64,000 nucleotides of DNA, taken from contig DAINQU010000017.1 of assembly GCA_036742455.1 (NCBI GenBank), positions 1-64,000 on the forward strand, read 5' to 3'. Shown in pieces: positions 34,249 to 43,609 of this stretch. The stretch's first letter is position 1. Each line of letters opens with the position of its first letter. The notes below the pieces were generated by a model. That model was not told the DNA's origin. It searched no databases and worked only from the letters and a program-made list of their open reading frames with translations. This stretch comes from CAIKZZ01 sp036742455 (GTDB taxonomy: Bacteria > Pseudomonadota > Gammaproteobacteria > Steroidobacterales > Steroidobacteraceae). The position numbers and the translations under genes were made by a program.

Positions 34249-35580
34249 TCAAAGTTCGGCGCGAATCTCGTCGCGGTGCTGCACGTGCAGGACCGCGCCC
34301 CACACGACTCCGACAACGAGCCATGCCAATCCGAGTTTGATGGCAAGGCCCGCCATGCCCGTGAATACCCCGAGCACGACGACGATCCCGAGAATGGGTG
34401 AGAGCCAATGCGCAAACCACCGGCGGGATCGGTCGCGAATACCGAAGCGAATGAGCACCGAGAGGTGCAACAACAAGAATCCGGACAACGCCCCGAAGTT
34501 CACGGTCGTCGCCAAATCATCCAGCCGATTGCGCATGACGAGCGCCACGATCAGCGACAGGACCGCCGTCACGATCATGCCCACATAGGGCGTGTGGTAT
34601 TTCGGATGCACACGCGCCAAGGCATGTGGCAATTGTCGATCGCGACCCATGGCAAACAGAACGCGCGCGACGCCGACTTGCATCGGCAACGCGTTGGAAA
34701 ATCCGATTAACGTCGCATAGCCCCACGCCAATGCCACGGACGCCCACGTGCCAATAGTGGCGGCCGTCATCTCATAGGCCGCAGCGGACGCGTCCTGAAT
34801 CGTCAACCCGCGCATCAAGTTGCCGAGCACCCAGGCGACGATCACGAAGAACGTCCCGGAAATCAGCAAGACGCCGAGTATCGCGCGACCCACGAGTCGC
34901 TTATCCCCGCCCTTCACTTCCTCGGAAAGGGTCGATATCGCGTCGAAGCCCAGAAAGGAGTTAATACAGATTGATGTGGCGGCGAGGACTGCGCCGACGT
35001 TGAAGACCTTGGCATCGTAGAACGGCGCGAAGGTCAATCCACCGCTGCCGTGGCCGCGCAGGAGTGCCCAGACGCCAAGCGCTAACAAGCAGACGAGCAA
35101 TGCCACCTGAAATCCGACGGCGACAAAGTTGGCGCGCGTCGTCACCGTGACACCGAACCAATTCACACCAAGGGTGAACAACACCATGAACACGATCCAG
35201 ACCGATCGATCCACGGAGGGAATGAGCACCCCGAGTGCCACTCCGATCAAGACGTAGACGAGCGCGGGAATGAGCAGGTAGTCGAGCAGAATCATCCAAC
35301 CCGCAAGAAAGCCTGCAAAGCGTCCTAGCGCAAATCGCGCAAATCCGTACACCGATCCGGCGCTTGGAACGGACTCGCTCATCAGCGCATAGCTCTGCGC
35401 CGTGAAATACATGCAGATCGCGCCGAGTACGTACGCGAGCGCGATCAGCCCATGAGAGGCGTCGTACACGAATCCGAGCGTCGATAAAGGGGCGATGGGC
35501 GCGATATACGCCAAGCCGTAAACGATCAGATCCCAATAGCCTAGGCTGCGACGTAGGTGGGGTGTGGTTGTCGTGCTCAA
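34249..35580 (-). CDS. APC-family permease (2)
   Basis: A 443-residue inner-membrane transporter with about 12 helices. LGYWDLIVYGLAYIAPIAPLSTLGFV is the first helix with the substrate-binding break. The helix 6 region has NSFLGFDAISTLSEE, typical of the amino acid/amine APC group. The start is a TTG at 35580 with GGAG seven bases upstream, four bases after the amidase stop; the frame is open further into the amidase gene but with no better start. It is third gene of the PPOX-amidase-permease operon, so it probably imports the amidase substrate or exports the product. Confidence 0.87.
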   Translation of the reverse strand: MSTTTTPHLRRSLGYWDLIVYGLAYIAPIAPLSTLGFVYDASHGLIALAYVLGAICMYFTAQSYALMSESVPSAGSVYGFARFALGRFAGFLAGWMILLDYLLIPALVYVLIGVALGVLIPSVDRSVWIVFMVLFTLGVNWFGVTVTTRANFVAVGFQVALLVCLLALGVWALLRGHGSGGLTFAPFYDAKVFNVGAVLAATSICINSFLGFDAISTLSEEVKGGDKRLVGRAILGVLLISGTFFVIVAWVLGNLMRGLTIQDASAAAYEMTAATIGTWASVALAWGYATLIGFSNALPMQVGVARVLFAMGRDRQLPHALARVHPKYHTPYVGMIVTAVLSLIVALVMRNRLDDLATTVNFGALSGFLLLHLSVLIRFGIRDRSRRWFAHWLSPILGIVVVLGVFTGMAGLAIKLGLAWLVVGVVWGAVLHVQHRDEIRAEL

Positions 35581-35584
35581 AGGC

Positions 35585-37018
35585 TTACTCCACTTCCGGT
35601 AGCGACGGAAAGACGCTGCGGTACAGATCAACGGTGCCGAGTTGAGCATAGTGATGCCCGACTCGGAAGACATCGGCATCGGCGAACGGGGCACCTACAA
35701 TTTGCATACTGGTCGGCACGCCGTTGGCGGCACGTCCCGTCGGCACGGCGAGCGACGGCGTACGGCTCAATAGGTTGAACGGCGTCGTCCACACCCATCC
35801 GAGATAACTGTCGACAAACCCACCGGCGATCGGCCACTGCCGCATCTGCGAAATCTGCAGGTCTGCCGGGATGTCCGCGCACAATACCGTCGGGCACAGC
35901 AGCGCTGTGATGCCGCGCGACCACAGCTTCGCAACCATTTCTTGGTGCATCGCTGAGGCCAGAACAGCCGCAGGCATAATCGCATTACGCCGCCCGCAAT
36001 AGCGTTCCATCAAATACCGTAAGTAGGGGGTCGCTTGCGCACGCGCCTCGTCCGAGAAGGCTTCCAGATATTCGGCAAAATACAGACCGAAAATCGCTTC
36101 GATGAGGACATCCCCCACTCGGCCGACATTCCAATCCAGCGTAACTTCTTCAACAACAGCACCGGCATCGGCCAAAGCCGCGACTTGCTGACGGATATTG
36201 CGCTCGGTATCCGGACAGATGAGACCGTCCTTCGGTAGCGCGAGGGCCAACTTCAGACCTCGAAGCCCCGGCGGATCGTTCGGCAACAGCGCGGCCGGCA
36301 TGCCGCTGTAGCTCGCCGGGTGCGGTCCTTGCAGGATGTTTTGCATCAAGCGCAGGTCGTCGAGGGTGCGAGCCAAAGGCCCCTCGACCGCAAACGCAAA
36401 GAGTTCTTCACCGGGCGTGCTGGCGAGGCGACCGAACGGCGGCTTGTAGCCGTAGACACCATTCAGCGCAGCCGGGATACGCGTTGAGCCCCCCATGTCA
36501 CTGCCGGTGGCCAAGGGCGCGAGGCCGGCGGCCAGTGCCGCACCCGAGCCCCCACTCGAGCCGCCGGGGGTTACGGTACGGTTCCAGGGATTACGCGATA
36601 CGCCGTACCGCGACGACAGCGTCTGACCGATCACACAAAATTCAGGCACTGTCGTCTGTACGTGCAGAATCGCGCCCGCCTCAACCAAGCGATCGACAAT
36701 GGGATGATGCGACGTGGGTTGTTCATCGTGCAGATGAGAGCCGATCGTCCGCGGCCAGCCGGCCACCGCGGTCTCTTCTTTGATTGCCACCGGCACGCCT
36801 TCCAGAGCGCGTGCAGTTCCAGACCGGTAACGCGCTTCCGCCGCCCGCGCTTGGGCAAGCGCGCCGTCGCCGTCGATCAGCGTGGTCGCGTTTATCGTCG
36901 ACTGCAGTTGTGCGGCGCGCGTCAGTAAGCACTCCGTCACCTCGACCGGCGACAACCGGCCGGCCTGGTAATGCGCCAGCAAGTCGGTCGCGGTCAGATA
37001 GGCGAGATCCCGACTCAT
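35585..37018 (-). CDS. Amidase-signature family enzyme, cytoplasmic
   Basis: A 477-residue amidase with no signal peptide. The Ser-cisSer-Lys triad is Lys80 (VAIKEE), Ser154 (PGGSSGG) and Ser178 (DMGGST). It resembles GatA in fold, but there are no gatB/gatC genes nearby and the context is catabolic. It hydrolyses amides to acid plus ammonia or amine. It is distinct from the Tat-exported amidase at 5.7 kb. The ATG overlaps the PPOX-gene stop as ATGA, and the downstream permease follows after four bases. Confidence 0.92.
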   Translation of the reverse strand: MSRDLAYLTATDLLAHYQAGRLSPVEVTECLLTRAAQLQSTINATTLIDGDGALAQARAAEARYRSGTARALEGVPVAIKEETAVAGWPRTIGSHLHDEQPTSHHPIVDRLVEAGAILHVQTTVPEFCVIGQTLSSRYGVSRNPWNRTVTPGGSSGGSGAALAAGLAPLATGSDMGGSTRIPAALNGVYGYKPPFGRLASTPGEELFAFAVEGPLARTLDDLRLMQNILQGPHPASYSGMPAALLPNDPPGLRGLKLALALPKDGLICPDTERNIRQQVAALADAGAVVEEVTLDWNVGRVGDVLIEAIFGLYFAEYLEAFSDEARAQATPYLRYLMERYCGRRNAIMPAAVLASAMHQEMVAKLWSRGITALLCPTVLCADIPADLQISQMRQWPIAGGFVDSYLGWVWTTPFNLLSRTPSLAVPTGRAANGVPTSMQIVGAPFADADVFRVGHHYAQLGTVDLYRSVFPSLPEVE

Positions 37019-37701
37019 AGGCGGGCTTTTCGAGCCGACCCCCGCGCCTTTAATCGCGGCATCGCGGGGGTGGGCTGGGCCGCAGCGTTGTCACCGTCCG
37101 GGACGACCGCGCCGAGCCGTTCGTACACCGGGACGACGCCCGCCCAGACCGGCCAGTCCATATCCTTCTGCGGGTCTTCCGGTCCGCCGTCGCGGATCTT
37201 GGCCGAGGCCTCCGTGAGTCCAATGGAGTAAATGGCGGTGGCACCCAGTTCTTTCTTGGTGACCGGCCGTAAAGCCTCCCAACGGCCCGGAAACCAATGT
37301 TCCATGAATGCCTTCAGGACGCGATCCTTCTCAGCAGCACCCGCGACCGGTTCTGGGCGACCGAAACACAGGACCGAGCGATAGTTCACCGTGTGATTGA
37401 ACGCCGATCGCGCCAACACCCAGCCATCAAACACCATGGCGGTCAGACAGACCTCGCTCGGCTCGGCGTGGCTCTTCAGCATCCGACTGGCCACGCTGCC
37501 GTGCCAATACACGCGGTCGCCGATGCGCCAATGCAGCGTCGGCGTCGCCACCGGACGGGTGCCGATGACGTGTGCCACTGTCGCGTAGGTCGCGGCATCC
37601 AGCACCGCGTAAATGGCGTTGGGGTCATACACACCGCGGTCCGCCAGTCGGCGTACTTTCGTAAAATCACTCGGTGCACGGGCACGACGACGGTCAGTCA
37701 T
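37015..37701 (-). CDS. Pyridoxamine-phosphate-oxidase-like flavin protein
   Basis: A 228-residue protein of the split-barrel FMN-binding (PPOX class/NimA-like) superfamily. ATVAHVIGTRPVATPTLHWRIGDRVYWHG is the core flavin-binding barrel, followed by CLTAMVFDGWVLARSAFNHTVNYRSV. Relatives reduce nitro groups or F420/FMN-linked substrates or bind haem-like cofactors. The basic C-terminal tail (PRLKARGSARKARL) is unusual. It is first in an operon with the amidase and permease; GGAG precedes the ATG. Confidence 0.85.
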   Translation of the reverse strand: MTDRRRARAPSDFTKVRRLADRGVYDPNAIYAVLDAATYATVAHVIGTRPVATPTLHWRIGDRVYWHGSVASRMLKSHAEPSEVCLTAMVFDGWVLARSAFNHTVNYRSVLCFGRPEPVAGAAEKDRVLKAFMEHWFPGRWEALRPVTKKELGATAIYSIGLTEASAKIRDGGPEDPQKDMDWPVWAGVVPVYERLGAVVPDGDNAAAQPTPAMPRLKARGSARKARL

Positions 37702-37838
37702 GAATGTCTCCGCAGAGGCGTCTACTCACGCGTCCGAGTATGCCGACAAGTGGCGCTAAAATCTTGAGCGACAGACAGGTAGAGTCGTTTCACGTTAACG
37801 TGGCGGATCACGATCCCCAGCCATACGGAGGTGTGAGA

Positions 37839-38585
37839 TTGCGCGCAGCCCCCTCGCCCTCTGAACGCTTGCCATTGATCGTCCATCGGGACCGGTACCT
37901 GATTGCGATAAAGCCGAGCGGCGTCGCCGTTCATCGCACGCGCGGCAGCGCCGGCGTGCCCTTGCTCCAGCGTCTGCGCGACCAGCTCGGCCAATTGGTG
38001 TACCCGGTGCATCGTTTGGACCGTGGTACGTCTGGGGCCATTGTGATGGCCTTGGATCCGGAGGCCCAACGTCTACTGTCGCATTGCTTTGAGCACGGCC
38101 AGGTGCGTAAGACCTATCTGGCGGTCGTCCGCGGCTGGCCTTTGGCGGAGCAAGTGATCGATCACCCTCTGCGGCGCTTGGATGATGACGGGGTTGCGCT
38201 TGCCGATGCGACACGGCAGCCCGCGGTATCGCGCTTAGAGCGTCTCAGCACCGTCGAATGTCCCTTTCCCACCGAACGTTGGCCCACGTCGCGGTATGCT
38301 TTAGTTCGCATCGAGCCGAGCGAAGGACGCCGCCATCAAGTCCGTCGGCATTTGAAGCACATCAGCCACCCGATCATCGGCGACACGAGCTACGGGAAGG
38401 GGCTGCACAATCGGATTTTTCGCGAACACTACGGTTCCGATCGCCTGTTGCTACACGCGGAACGACTGGACTTTACCGATCCGTTTGATGGCACGCCGTG
38501 TCGTGTGACCGCCGAGTGGCCAGCGGATTTCCGTGATCCCATCGCAACCTCGGGCCTCCTGCCGTGCGAGACCTTGCCCCCATGA
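37839..38585 (+). CDS. RluA-family pseudouridine synthase (TruC/RluA-like)
   Basis: A 248-residue RNA-modifying enzyme. LIVHRDRYLIAIKPSGVAVHR is the family N-terminus, and catalytic Asp61 lies in VHRLDRGTSG. GRRHQVRRHLKHISHPIIGDTSYG is the conserved C-terminal signature. It isomerises uridine in tRNA (TruC, position 65) or rRNA; its length and lack of an S4 domain favour TruC-like. TTG 37839 is chosen for GGAGG seven bases upstream, though earlier starts in frame are open to 37704. It is first gene of an operon with the lipid kinase and patatin genes (ATGA overlap). Confidence 0.9.
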   Translation: MRAAPSPSERLPLIVHRDRYLIAIKPSGVAVHRTRGSAGVPLLQRLRDQLGQLVYPVHRLDRGTSGAIVMALDPEAQRLLSHCFEHGQVRKTYLAVVRGWPLAEQVIDHPLRRLDDDGVALADATRQPAVSRLERLSTVECPFPTERWPTSRYALVRIEPSEGRRHQVRRHLKHISHPIIGDTSYGKGLHNRIFREHYGSDRLLLHAERLDFTDPFDGTPCRVTAEWPADFRDPIATSGLLPCETLPP

Positions 38586-39529
38586 GGCGGCCACGCTGGC
38601 TTGCGATCGTGAATCCGAGCGCGGGCGCAGGTCGTGCCCGCGCCCATGGCCCGGCCTTGATCCGCGCGCTGCAAGCCCGCGGGATCCGATGCGACTGCGT
38701 TGAAACCCAACGGCCGGGCGACGCTACTGCGCTAACGCGCGCAGCGGCCCACACGGTCGACGGGATCGTTGCGGTGGGCGGGGACGGAACCGTGCACGAA
38801 ATTGTGAATGGGTTACCGCTCAACGCGGCACCGTTGCTTGCGGTGGCCCCGTTCGGGACTGGCAATGACTGGGCGCGAGGGTTGGGAGTGCCGCGAACCC
38901 CGGTGGGCATCGCCGAATTGATCGCTCGGGCGACGACGCAATCTCGACCCATCGGAGTCGTGACGTACACGGGGTGCTCGGGCCGCGAGACGCGTCGCTT
39001 CGTCAACGGCGCGGGCATCGGGCTCGACGTGGCCGTGCTGCAACAATTGCCGACCCGAGGCCCCCGAGCGCTCGCCTATCTGATCGGTACCTTGCGGGCG
39101 CTGCGGCAATTTGTCCCTGTGGAACTCGAGGGTGACGCCCCGCAGGACGGTCGACCGCGGCGAGCCTTGTTGCGCTACGCCGGTCTTGGGCCCTACGCCG
39201 GCGGCGGCATGCGCCTCACGCCTCACGCGGACGGCCGATCCCCGACGCTACACCTCACCGAGATTCCGGACCTGCCGCTGTGGCGACTGCTGGGATTATT
39301 ACCGGCGCTCTATGGCGGTACCCTCGACCGAGCAGAAGCCGTTTACAGTGGCGTTGCCGAGCACGTGATCTGGCGCACCCCGGCGACCGTGCAACTCGAA
39401 GCCGATGGCCAACTCTTGGGGCCGGGTCCCTACGAGTTATCGGTCCTGGCCGAGCGCTTGAACGTCATCGCTCCCCACGGCGAACCGAGCGATAATGGGG
39501 CATCACGCTCCAATGCAGGCCCCCCTTGA
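38582..39529 (+). CDS. Diacylglycerol/sphingosine-type lipid kinase (YegS/DgkB-like)
   Basis: A 315-residue ATP-dependent lipid kinase. IVNPSAGAG is the nucleotide/phosphate loop, VGGDGTVHEIVNG the GGDG catalytic motif, and PFGTGNDWARGLG the third signature. The C-terminal beta domain (PYAGGGMRLTP) closes the fold. It would phosphorylate diacylglycerol or a related lipid at the inner membrane. ATG 38582 overlaps the synthase stop as ATGA, and its own stop overlaps the patatin start as TTGA. Coupling to a phospholipase suggests a shared role in lipid turnover. Confidence 0.91.
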   Translation: MRRPRWLAIVNPSAGAGRARAHGPALIRALQARGIRCDCVETQRPGDATALTRAAAHTVDGIVAVGGDGTVHEIVNGLPLNAAPLLAVAPFGTGNDWARGLGVPRTPVGIAELIARATTQSRPIGVVTYTGCSGRETRRFVNGAGIGLDVAVLQQLPTRGPRALAYLIGTLRALRQFVPVELEGDAPQDGRPRRALLRYAGLGPYAGGGMRLTPHADGRSPTLHLTEIPDLPLWRLLGLLPALYGGTLDRAEAVYSGVAEHVIWRTPATVQLEADGQLLGPGPYELSVLAERLNVIAPHGEPSDNGASRSNAGPP

Positions 39530-41727
39530 CTGCTTTCTCGCGCGTTTCCCGTGTTCTTCGTCTATTCGCCATCGTGCTGGTGCTCGGCACGACGAGCGCT
39601 CGCGCCGAATCGCCGGTGGTCGCCACTCGGCCAAAGACATGCCTCGTCCTCTCCGGGGGTGGCGCCCGCGGGATCGCCCATATCGGGGTCCTGAAAGTTC
39701 TGGAAGAACTGCGCATACCGATCGACTGCGTCGTGGGTACCAGTGCCGGTGCCATTATCGGCGGCGCCTACGCGTCAGGCGCCTCGCCGAGTGACATTGA
39801 AACGTTTATTCGTGGCGCTGACTGGGACTTGCTGCTCTCCGATCAGCCACCGCGAGAAAACCGCTCCGCCTACGCCAAAGAAGCAGACCGGGAAAACCTG
39901 CTCAGCGCCGAGATCGGCACCCGGCTGCGTGGCGTCACACTGCCTCGGGGTTTAATCGCCGGACAGCATTTGCAGTACTTTCTACAGCGGATGGTCTCGC
40001 CGCGTCGCGGCGGAAATTTTGACCAACTGCCCATCCCGTATCGCGCGCTCGCCACCGATTTTGAAAGCGGCCGTCTCGTGGTCCTCGACAAGGGTGATCT
40101 CGCGGCTGCGATCCGCGCATCCATGTCCGTACCCGGCGCCTTCGCGCCCGTCGAGATCGATGGGCAAATCCTCGTTGATGGCGGCCTGGTTCGGAACATC
40201 GGCGTGGATGTGGCCCGCAGCATGGGTGCCGAGCGTCTGATTGTCGTCAACCTCGGCACCCCGTTAATGAAGCGCGTCGAGATCGACTCGTTGGTCAACT
40301 CGGCGGAGCAGATGCTGCGTATCTTGGCGAACCAGAACGTCGAAGCGTCTTTAGCATCGCTTTCTCCGGATGACATTTTGATCGAGCCGGAGTTGGGCAC
40401 CTTGTCCGTCACGGACTTCGTCCACGGGTATGAATGGATACCGGCCGCCGAAACCGCCACACGTCGCAGCGCCCGCGAACTCGCGCCGTATTCGGTGGAC
40501 GCCGACACGTACGCGGCGTGGCGCTCCCAACAGCGGGTTGCTCGCTCCGCGCCGCTGCCATCGCGCATCGAAGTGGATACGAGCACATTGACGCGGGTGC
40601 CGCCGGCCATGATCACGGCGTTGGTCGGTGAGGCGCCGACGAACGTGGACGAAACCGTCGGCGCGCTGTTGGCGACGGACGACTTTGAAACCGTCAAAGG
40701 TCAAGTTCGCAATGACGCCGCGGGGACTACGCTGGTTCTAGAACCGGTCGAAAAACCTTGGGGGCCGGATTATTTGCGCGCTGGGGTGCAGTTGGCGACC
40801 GATTTCGCCGGGGATAGCGCGTTTTTAGTCACCGTGGAGCACCGTGCAACGTGGCTCAACCGGGCAGGCGTCGAATGGCGCAATCGTGCGAGCTTCGGGC
40901 GGATTAATGAGCTCGACTCCCAACTTCGGGTCCCCCTCGACGCCTCCCGAGCTTGGTTCGTGGCGCCGGAAATTGATTCATCGGAGCGCTTGCGCGATGT
41001 GTACGTTGCCGGCAATGACGCGGCGCGATTCCGCCTGCGCGACGATGCAGGCTCGCTGTGGTTAGGCCGAAGTCTCGGCACCTTGGGAGAGTTCTTGGTC
41101 GGCGTCGAACGCGGCCGAGACTCCGCGCGACTCGCGGTCGGCTCGCCGGTCATCGATCCACAGACTGCAACGTTCGGTCTGCTGAGTGCCAAGCTGGTGC
41201 TGGATCGCCTCGATAACCTGGATTTTCCGACACACGGCTATTTGGTCACGAGCGACTTGCGCATCGCGAGCGCGACCCTCGGTAGCGCCGAACGATTCCG
41301 GCGGGAATCGAGCGAAGCGTCGGTGGCATTTGGGAGTCACAGCGCGAGCGTGTTGCTGACAGCGCGTTACGAGACGTCGTTTGGCAGCGCATTGCCTCTC
41401 TCGCAGACCTTCGCGCTCGGTGGTTTCCAAAATCTCTCGGGTCTGGCGCAAGAACAGGTATTGGCCGATGAGATCGCCTTCGTGCGCGCAATCTATCGCA
41501 CGCGCTTTCTGCACGGCAATGCGCTGCTACCGGACTTGTACGCGGGCCTCTCGCTGGAAGGGGCCGATATACACCACACACTGGACCTCACGGGCGCTAG
41601 GCACCTGTTCGGCGGTTCGGTCTTTCTATCGGCACAATCGGCTCTCGGCCAACTGTACTTGGGCACGGGGGCCGCGAGCGGCGGACACGGTGCAATCTAC
41701 TTGACCGTTGGGCGTCCGTGGCCCTGA
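39526..41727 (+). CDS. Patatin-like type Vd autotransporter (PlpD-like)
   Basis: A 733-residue outer-membrane protein. Signal peptide 1-27 (ARA-E). Patatin phospholipase domain (37-235) with oxyanion loop GGGARG, nucleophile Ser73 in GTSAG and Asp218 in LVDGGLVRN. A linker follows, then a POTRA-like domain (about 345-430), then a 16-strand-type Omp85-like barrel ending YLTVGRPWP. This order is that of PlpD, whose patatin part is displayed or released as a lipase. The TTG start overlaps the kinase stop. It could act on host or own phospholipids. Confidence 0.9.
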   Translation: MTAFSRVSRVLRLFAIVLVLGTTSARAESPVVATRPKTCLVLSGGGARGIAHIGVLKVLEELRIPIDCVVGTSAGAIIGGAYASGASPSDIETFIRGADWDLLLSDQPPRENRSAYAKEADRENLLSAEIGTRLRGVTLPRGLIAGQHLQYFLQRMVSPRRGGNFDQLPIPYRALATDFESGRLVVLDKGDLAAAIRASMSVPGAFAPVEIDGQILVDGGLVRNIGVDVARSMGAERLIVVNLGTPLMKRVEIDSLVNSAEQMLRILANQNVEASLASLSPDDILIEPELGTLSVTDFVHGYEWIPAAETATRRSARELAPYSVDADTYAAWRSQQRVARSAPLPSRIEVDTSTLTRVPPAMITALVGEAPTNVDETVGALLATDDFETVKGQVRNDAAGTTLVLEPVEKPWGPDYLRAGVQLATDFAGDSAFLVTVEHRATWLNRAGVEWRNRASFGRINELDSQLRVPLDASRAWFVAPEIDSSERLRDVYVAGNDAARFRLRDDAGSLWLGRSLGTLGEFLVGVERGRDSARLAVGSPVIDPQTATFGLLSAKLVLDRLDNLDFPTHGYLVTSDLRIASATLGSAERFRRESSEASVAFGSHSASVLLTARYETSFGSALPLSQTFALGGFQNLSGLAQEQVLADEIAFVRAIYRTRFLHGNALLPDLYAGLSLEGADIHHTLDLTGARHLFGGSVFLSAQSALGQLYLGTGAASGGHGAIYLTVGRPWP

Positions 41728-42566
41728 AGGACGCACGTGCCTCGCGGCGGCGTCTCGCTCGCCTGATTTTGGCCGGGTTGGTCGTGGTGCATGCCGTTGC
41801 GATGGCCGCGTATTGGCAACAGAACCGGCAGCAACTGGCGGTCGTCCGGTTTCTCGATGCGCGCAGCGCGTGGCGCGACGGCCATCTGGACGCCGCGGCA
41901 GACGCGTACCGGGCCTTGCTGGCCGAGCGTACCGGGATCGCGTTTCCCATCATCCTCGTGCAGCACTTCCCCAGCCACTCGGACATCGCCTATCTGTTGG
42001 GCCGCGTTGAAGCCGACCGCCACCGAACCGATGCCGCACTCGCCGCCTACGCAGACGCCATTGCCACGGGTGGGCGAGGTGCGCGGGAATACCGGGACCT
42101 CCTCCTCGTCGCCGGGCGCCCAGACACGCTGCTGCAATGGTCCGAGGTCGAGGCCGCACGCGACCCGACCGCCCCGCAACCGTACAAAGACCGAGGCGCT
42201 GCCCTGCTTGCGTTGCATCGTGACGCGGAGGCGCGCGACGCCTACCAAGCGGCGCTGGACCGACTGCCTGCCTGGCGTCAACGCATCGATCCGAAGGCGC
42301 CTCCGGGTCTGTCCGGAGAGGAAGCCGATTTATGGAATCTGTACGCCGCCGCGGCGCTGCGCGCCGGCGACCGGGGTGCGGCCGTTGCCGCTTGCAGCGC
42401 CATAGGCAGACGCCAAACCCCCACCGCACAACTTGATCGTCTCTGCCGCGCGCTCCTTGCCGAAGCCAACGGGCAGCCCGCTGACGCGAAACGGTTGCTG
42501 GAGGGCTATCTCCCGCCAGCCCCCGAACACGAGGCCCTCACGCGCGGGCTGCTGACGAGCCCGTGA
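41718..42566 (+). CDS. Membrane-anchored TPR-like protein
   Basis: A 282-residue protein. One N-terminal transmembrane segment (about 14-33, LARLILAGLVVVHAVAMAAYW) anchors helical repeats: ARSAWRDGHLDAAADAYRALLAE, LGRVEADRHRTDAALAAYADAI, and GAALLALHRDAEARDAYQAAL match TPR spacing. These probably face the periplasm and serve as a scaffold. The GTG start overlaps the patatin gene by ten bases, so it may help that protein's assembly; that is inferred from position. The C-terminus overlaps a convergent gene by 29 bp. Confidence 0.75.
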   Translation: MALKDARASRRRLARLILAGLVVVHAVAMAAYWQQNRQQLAVVRFLDARSAWRDGHLDAAADAYRALLAERTGIAFPIILVQHFPSHSDIAYLLGRVEADRHRTDAALAAYADAIATGGRGAREYRDLLLVAGRPDTLLQWSEVEAARDPTAPQPYKDRGAALLALHRDAEARDAYQAALDRLPAWRQRIDPKAPPGLSGEEADLWNLYAAAALRAGDRGAAVAACSAIGRRQTPTAQLDRLCRALLAEANGQPADAKRLLEGYLPPAPEHEALTRGLLTSP

Positions 42567-43515
42567 CGGGCGAACGCCCGGATGCATTGACCAGTTCGGC
42601 GATGCGAATGGCCGTGCTCAAGGCATCCCGTCCTTCGCGCCCACCCACCAACGGTGCCACGCCGGAACGAATGGAAACGGCAAACGCCGTAATCTCCGCT
42701 AACAGTGCATCACCCTGCTCGTAGGTTCGCTCGTCGATACTGACCTGCGGTACCCCGGAGTCGCTCATCGCGTCGCTCTTGCGGATCACCGTGAGCACCT
42801 TCTGTCCGAGGTCCACGGAGACGTAGCGCTCATCGTCGAATATGCGCAGCTTCCGTTCCGACTTGAGGCTGACCCGACTCGCGGTCACGTTCGCGACACA
42901 ACCCGACTCAAATCGCAACCGTGCATTGGCAATATCGATATCGTCGGAAAAGACACGGGTACCGATTGCATCAATGTCCGTGATCGGCGACCGGACAATG
43001 CTCTGGATCAAATCGATGTCGTGGATCATGAGATCCAGAACCACGCTGACATCGGTTCCGCGTTGTTTAAAGGGCGCGAGTCGCGCCGATTCGATAAAAC
43101 GAGGCGCCGTCACGAGTCCGTCCGTCGCACGAACTGCTTCGTTAAAACGCTCAAGGTGTCCCACCTGCAGAATGCGCCCCATTCGGTCGGCGACCTCGAT
43201 CAGATCGGTCGCTTCCGCCACGGTCGTGGTAATCGGCTTTTCGACGAGAACGTGGATACCGGCTTCGAGGCAGCCACGGGCAATGGCGTGATGAAACGGG
43301 GTGGGCGTGACGATCGAAACGGCGTCTACGCGGCCGATGAGATCGCGCCAGTCTGCAAGCCCTTCGACCCCCAACTCTGCAGCGACCGCGGCACGCGCAG
43401 CGTCCGACGGGTCGACCACGGCGACCAACGTGGCACCTTCAAGCGACTTCCATTTCTGGGCATGGAAGCGTCCGAGGTAGCCGGTTCCAATCACTGCAGC
43501 GCGTATCGTTCCCAT
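42538..43515 (-). CDS. Gfo/Idh/MocA-family NAD(P)-dependent oxidoreductase
   Basis: A 325-residue oxidoreductase. The Rossmann motif is AVIGTGYLGRFHAQ, the catalytic Lys is in VLVEKPITT, and the C-terminal alpha/beta domain has VLDLMIHDIDLI and GCVANVTASRVS. Relatives with this pattern occur in lipid A or UDP-sugar gene clusters (UDP-GlcNAc 3-dehydrogenase GnnA is one), but no lpx gene is near here. ATG 43515 has GGAG six bases upstream; 43518 is also possible. Confidence 0.88.
   Translation of the reverse strand: MGTIRAAVIGTGYLGRFHAQKWKSLEGATLVAVVDPSDAARAAVAAELGVEGLADWRDLIGRVDAVSIVTPTPFHHAIARGCLEAGIHVLVEKPITTTVAEATDLIEVADRMGRILQVGHLERFNEAVRATDGLVTAPRFIESARLAPFKQRGTDVSVVLDLMIHDIDLIQSIVRSPITDIDAIGTRVFSDDIDIANARLRFESGCVANVTASRVSLKSERKLRIFDDERYVSVDLGQKVLTVIRKSDAMSDSGVPQVSIDERTYEQGDALLAEITAFAVSIRSGVAPLVGGREGRDALSTAIRIAELVNASGRSPVTGSSAARA
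42559..42582. terminator. Small convergent hairpins with a stop codon in the loop
   Basis: GCCCG-TGA-CGGGC (42559-42571) places the TPR gene's TGA stop exactly in the loop. CGGGCG-AA-CGCCCG follows directly (from 42567). Stems are short, 5-6 bp. They lie in the overlap of two convergent genes. Confidence 0.35.
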
Positions 43516-43609
43516 CATCCACTCCAACCGCTAAGACCCGTTGGCCGGGTGCAGCCATTATGCAGCAGCCAGCGCTTTCGCCGGAACTCTAGCGCGCACA
43601 CAGCGCGCC

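Noticed and set aside
35585..37018. GatA subunit of Glu-tRNA(Gln) amidotransferase
   Set aside because: The family is the same, but gatB and gatC are absent and the neighbours are a flavin protein and a permease.
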